DNA from: Gorsachius magnificus
Taxonomy: Eukaryota > Chordata > Aves > Pelecaniformes > Ardeidae
DNA length: 64,000 nt
Direction of reading: 5' to 3'
Assembly (NCBI GenBank): GCA_034008185.1
Contig: CM067081.1
Span: 9,857,821-9,921,820, forward strand
The notes below the pieces were generated by a model that was given only the letters and a program-made list of their open reading frames with translations, was not told the DNA's origin and did no database searches. A program made the position numbers and the translations under genes. Numbering within the stretch: position 1 is the first letter of the stretch; each line of letters opens with the position of its first letter. Of the stretch, positions 61,612 to 64,000 are shown piece by piece.

Positions 61612-62436
61612 TCTGCAAAAAGTAATCCAAGTCAGGCATAAGGCCACACAGGAAAAGGAGACGTTCTCATTTACAGCTACTTACATACATGCACATTTAC
61701 AAGCGGGTGCAGGGGAAACTCTCCTACGCATCAGCTTCAGAGCCCAATGAAAATGCCACTAATTCCGCCTGATCAAGGCAAATGTCTCTGTGCTCTTCAG
61801 CAACATCAGCTGCCATAGACTCCTCTGCAGGATGCTAAAATAACCCCTTCTGCTGTAGTGGCAGGCTGGAGCTGGGAGCTTTTGGAAATGCCAGACTCTG
61901 GCTTATCTGAGGATCTAACAATAAAATGTTCTTTATCACATTGCTTATCAGTAAAGTGTTAAACTGAAAAGCATGTATGTAGACTCAATATCCTCATCTT
62001 CATGCCAGTCCCTTCTCCTTCCACTCCCAAAAAAAGTTAGTGTTATGTCAAAAGTGAATTTGTTGGAAAATACTTTAACAAGAGGAAATTTGATTTTCAC
62101 TCCCAGGAGATGTCAAAATAAAAGCTTCTTATTTTTACTCTGTTTTTGAAACAGAACATTTTCATTTTCTCTTAAATGTCATCTTAGGTTTTTTAAACCA
62201 AAAAATGGCAAGAGAAAGCCAAGTTGTTTTGAAATGTTGACAGGAAACAAGAACTTTTTTTAGCAGTTAAAAACTATTTGCTTCAAGAATCTGGAACATT
62301 TGGAGTGAAAGCATTCAAAAAGAATCATTAGAAATTCTTGCAAGGCAACACTAGGTTTCCAGACTTCTTTAATACATGAAATAAAATTCATTCCTTACCC
62401 TGAACTGTCTCCAGTGGGAAACAACACAGACAAGTG

Positions 62437-62525
62437 TGAGGCCTAGGAAGTATTATCCAGATTTGGTACATGGAAGCTTAGAGACTTCGAAACAAGTGAC
62501 TTAAGCACAGCTGAAATGGAGATTG
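62437..62525 (-). repeat. MIR-like ancient SINE remnant (antisense)
   Basis: TATTATCCAGATTTGGTACATGG, GAAGCTTAGAGACTT and AAGTGACTTAAGCACAGCTG follow in order the reversed MIR core TATTATCCCCATTTTACAGATGAGGAAACTGAGG...AAGTGACTTGCCCAAGGTCACACAGC. It lies in TYR intron 3. Confidence 0.5.
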
Positions 62526-64000
62526 TAATATAATGATATATCAGCTAATAATAAAGCAGTGTAAAAATGGAGAAGTCACTGCCTAAACACTAAGCATATG
62601 ATTAATTTTCTCCCTTGATATGGGCACAGCAAGACTCTTATTGCTTTCTGAGGTATGTTTACAAAAAGTGATGACGCAGCCTGAAAGTCACATTTTTTTT
62701 GGAGCTGAATGAACTATGGCTTGGAGCCACATGAAATCTGTTAGACAAAGGCAGGTCAAGAGGCTGCAATTAGCAATATAACTCCTCCCACAGTAACGGT
62801 AAACCCACAGTGCTTCTGCATCGTCTCAGCTCAGGCTCTTACTGTCTGGGCCCAGCGCTGTATCCTCCCAAGTATAAAGCATAAAGGCAGTGGATGAGGT
62901 GAAGTCACCTCCAGAATTATCCCTGGCATGAAGGTGCAACATGGTTAAAATCCTTCCACTCAGTGAAAACATGAACATCACTGAGCTACTGCTATGCCCA
63001 GGGGTAAACAAGTGCAGCTTTTATGAGCTAAGTCCCTGGGACTTGCTCCCTGACCTAGGGATGTTTTGCACCACTTCCAGAACAGAGCTGACATGATGGT
63101 GTGTAGCAGGACAGCCCCCAATGCTCCCAAATACTACTTTGCCTCATAAAAGCTTTTGCATTTTACTAATATATCTTTTGGTATCTGGCAGCTAAGTGAA
63201 ATCATGTGGAAACTGGTGGGTGTGACAGTCATTTCTTACTCAGGATGGATGTCCATAACCTTTAGGCTGTCTTTGGAATTAAACATCTGGATTATAAAGT
63301 GCCTTTGCACAAAAAACCTGAACCATGTTCACCATGCAGCAGAGATGGGAGGAGTGGGACGGTATCGGTGGGGGCTCTATGGTTTCAGTGGGACTATGCA
63401 TATGCTGAATGCATGCAAGATGGATAAGGATGGAAAAAAAACAGACAGGGAAGGCAGCAGGAAGCCAAGAACAGCTGGAGAAGCACTTAAGTGTGGTGAT
63501 TTTGGAGTAGCAGCACAATATACTAAGTAGCCCCCATAAACCATTTTATCTGCAGGACTATGAATAATGAGGAGCTCTCTGTAGGAGATTACCCCTGCCC
63601 CAGGGAGCTCCCTTGTCCCCTGGCATCTGGGTTAGTGAGAGCATCTGCACTGGAGCTGATGACCTGCTCAAACCTTAACTACCTGTTAACACGTAGACCT
63701 GCATCAGAGCCACAGCTAGCAGGATTGCTGGTTTCTCCCTCTAAGAAAACATGCCTTCAGCATTGGCTAAGCCGTATTCTTCTCGACCTACAATGCAGAC
63801 ATTTCTGTTTGAGCCCCACTTACAGTCAGCAGAGACTATAGAGTCACTGACTAGTGACCAGCTCAGCTGCAAAGATCTCTGCTGAGGGAGCCTTTTGTCT
63901 TTTGATTGGGCGAGTCCACCCAAAATACTTCTTTTTACCTCTGTGCAATACTTAGCACACAGAGGGTTCATTTAAACTCAAGTTCAGAAATTGCTATAAT

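Larger units (their letters stand above)
34780..64000 (+). other. TYR: TYR gene, partial: promoter-proximal end to part of intron 3
   Basis: This gene-level entry joins the three coding exons. Intron 1 (35814-46442) is 10,629 bp, intron 2 (46660-56654) is 9,995 bp, and intron 3 begins at 56803 and exceeds 7.1 kb. All introns are GT-AG so far. The assembled reading frame is open through residue 394, roughly three quarters of a protein that is about 530 residues in this family. Missing to the right are exons 4 and 5, with the end of the catalytic domain, the transmembrane segment and the cytoplasmic sorting tail. The 5' end at about 34780 is inferred from the promoter E-box layout, not from a transcript. 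Confidence 0.9.
56803..64000 (+). other. TYR: TYR intron 3, 5' part
   Basis: At least 7,198 bp from a gtgagt donor to the window end. I looked for the exon 4 protein signatures (the segment after HHAFVD with EQWLRRH, GHNRE and the YMVPFIPLYRNG motif) and did not find them. It holds two MIR-like relics and one other ancient repeat. No other gene was recognised. Confidence 0.85.

Noticed and set aside
1..64000. tRNA, rRNA, CRISPR array, full retrovirus or DNA transposon
   Set aside because: I read for tRNA A/B boxes with cloverleaf context, regular spacer repeats, retroviral coding motifs and paired terminal inverted repeats and found none that hold up. Diverged elements could be missed by eye.

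Overview
The window is bird nuclear DNA. It holds the 5' half of the tyrosinase gene (TYR) on the + strand and about 35 kb of upstream DNA. The avian call rests on the protein, which I recognise as very close to chicken tyrosinase, on many 5'-truncated CR1 LINE copies whose 3' ends carry the avian octamer repeat (ATTCTGTG/ATTCTATG type), and on a solo LTR of a kind common in birds. There are no operons, CRISPR arrays or prokaryotic features.

Layout. 1-1.5 kb: no gene seen. 1.6-4.75 kb: a GC- and CpG-rich block with a G-rich minisatellite, long homopolymers and a CpG island. In vertebrates GRM5 lies head-to-head with TYR, so this block may be the GRM5 5' promoter region read to the left; that is inference only. 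4.8-34.6 kb: intergenic DNA with a 574-bp solo ERV LTR flanked by a 5-bp target duplication (11979-12552), CR1 fragments, and several very old amniote or MIR-like repeat remnants. 34.67-34.79 kb: the TYR promoter, with two CATGTG E-boxes spaced as in mammalian TYR. 34995-35813: coding exon 1. 46443-46659: exon 2. 56655-56802: exon 3. Intron 1 is 10,629 bp, intron 2 is 9,995 bp, and intron 3 runs off the right end.

The three exons are 819, 217 and 148 nt, the same sizes as in human TYR. They join in phase into 394 complete codons plus two bases. This covers the signal peptide, the Cys-rich N-terminal domain and all six copper-ligand histidines (H180, H202, H211, H363, H367, H390, in the same numbering as human). 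I see no frameshift or stop. Exons 4 and 5, with the end of the lumenal domain, the membrane anchor and the melanosome sorting tail, are not in the window. Nothing visible suggests an albino allele within the part shown.

No new protein system was found. The observations most worth a second look are regulatory: the conserved two-E-box promoter, a TCATGTGA site about 1.3 kb upstream, a full match to the CTCF core in intron 1, the GC-rich block that may be the GRM5 promoter, and the ancient repeat families.
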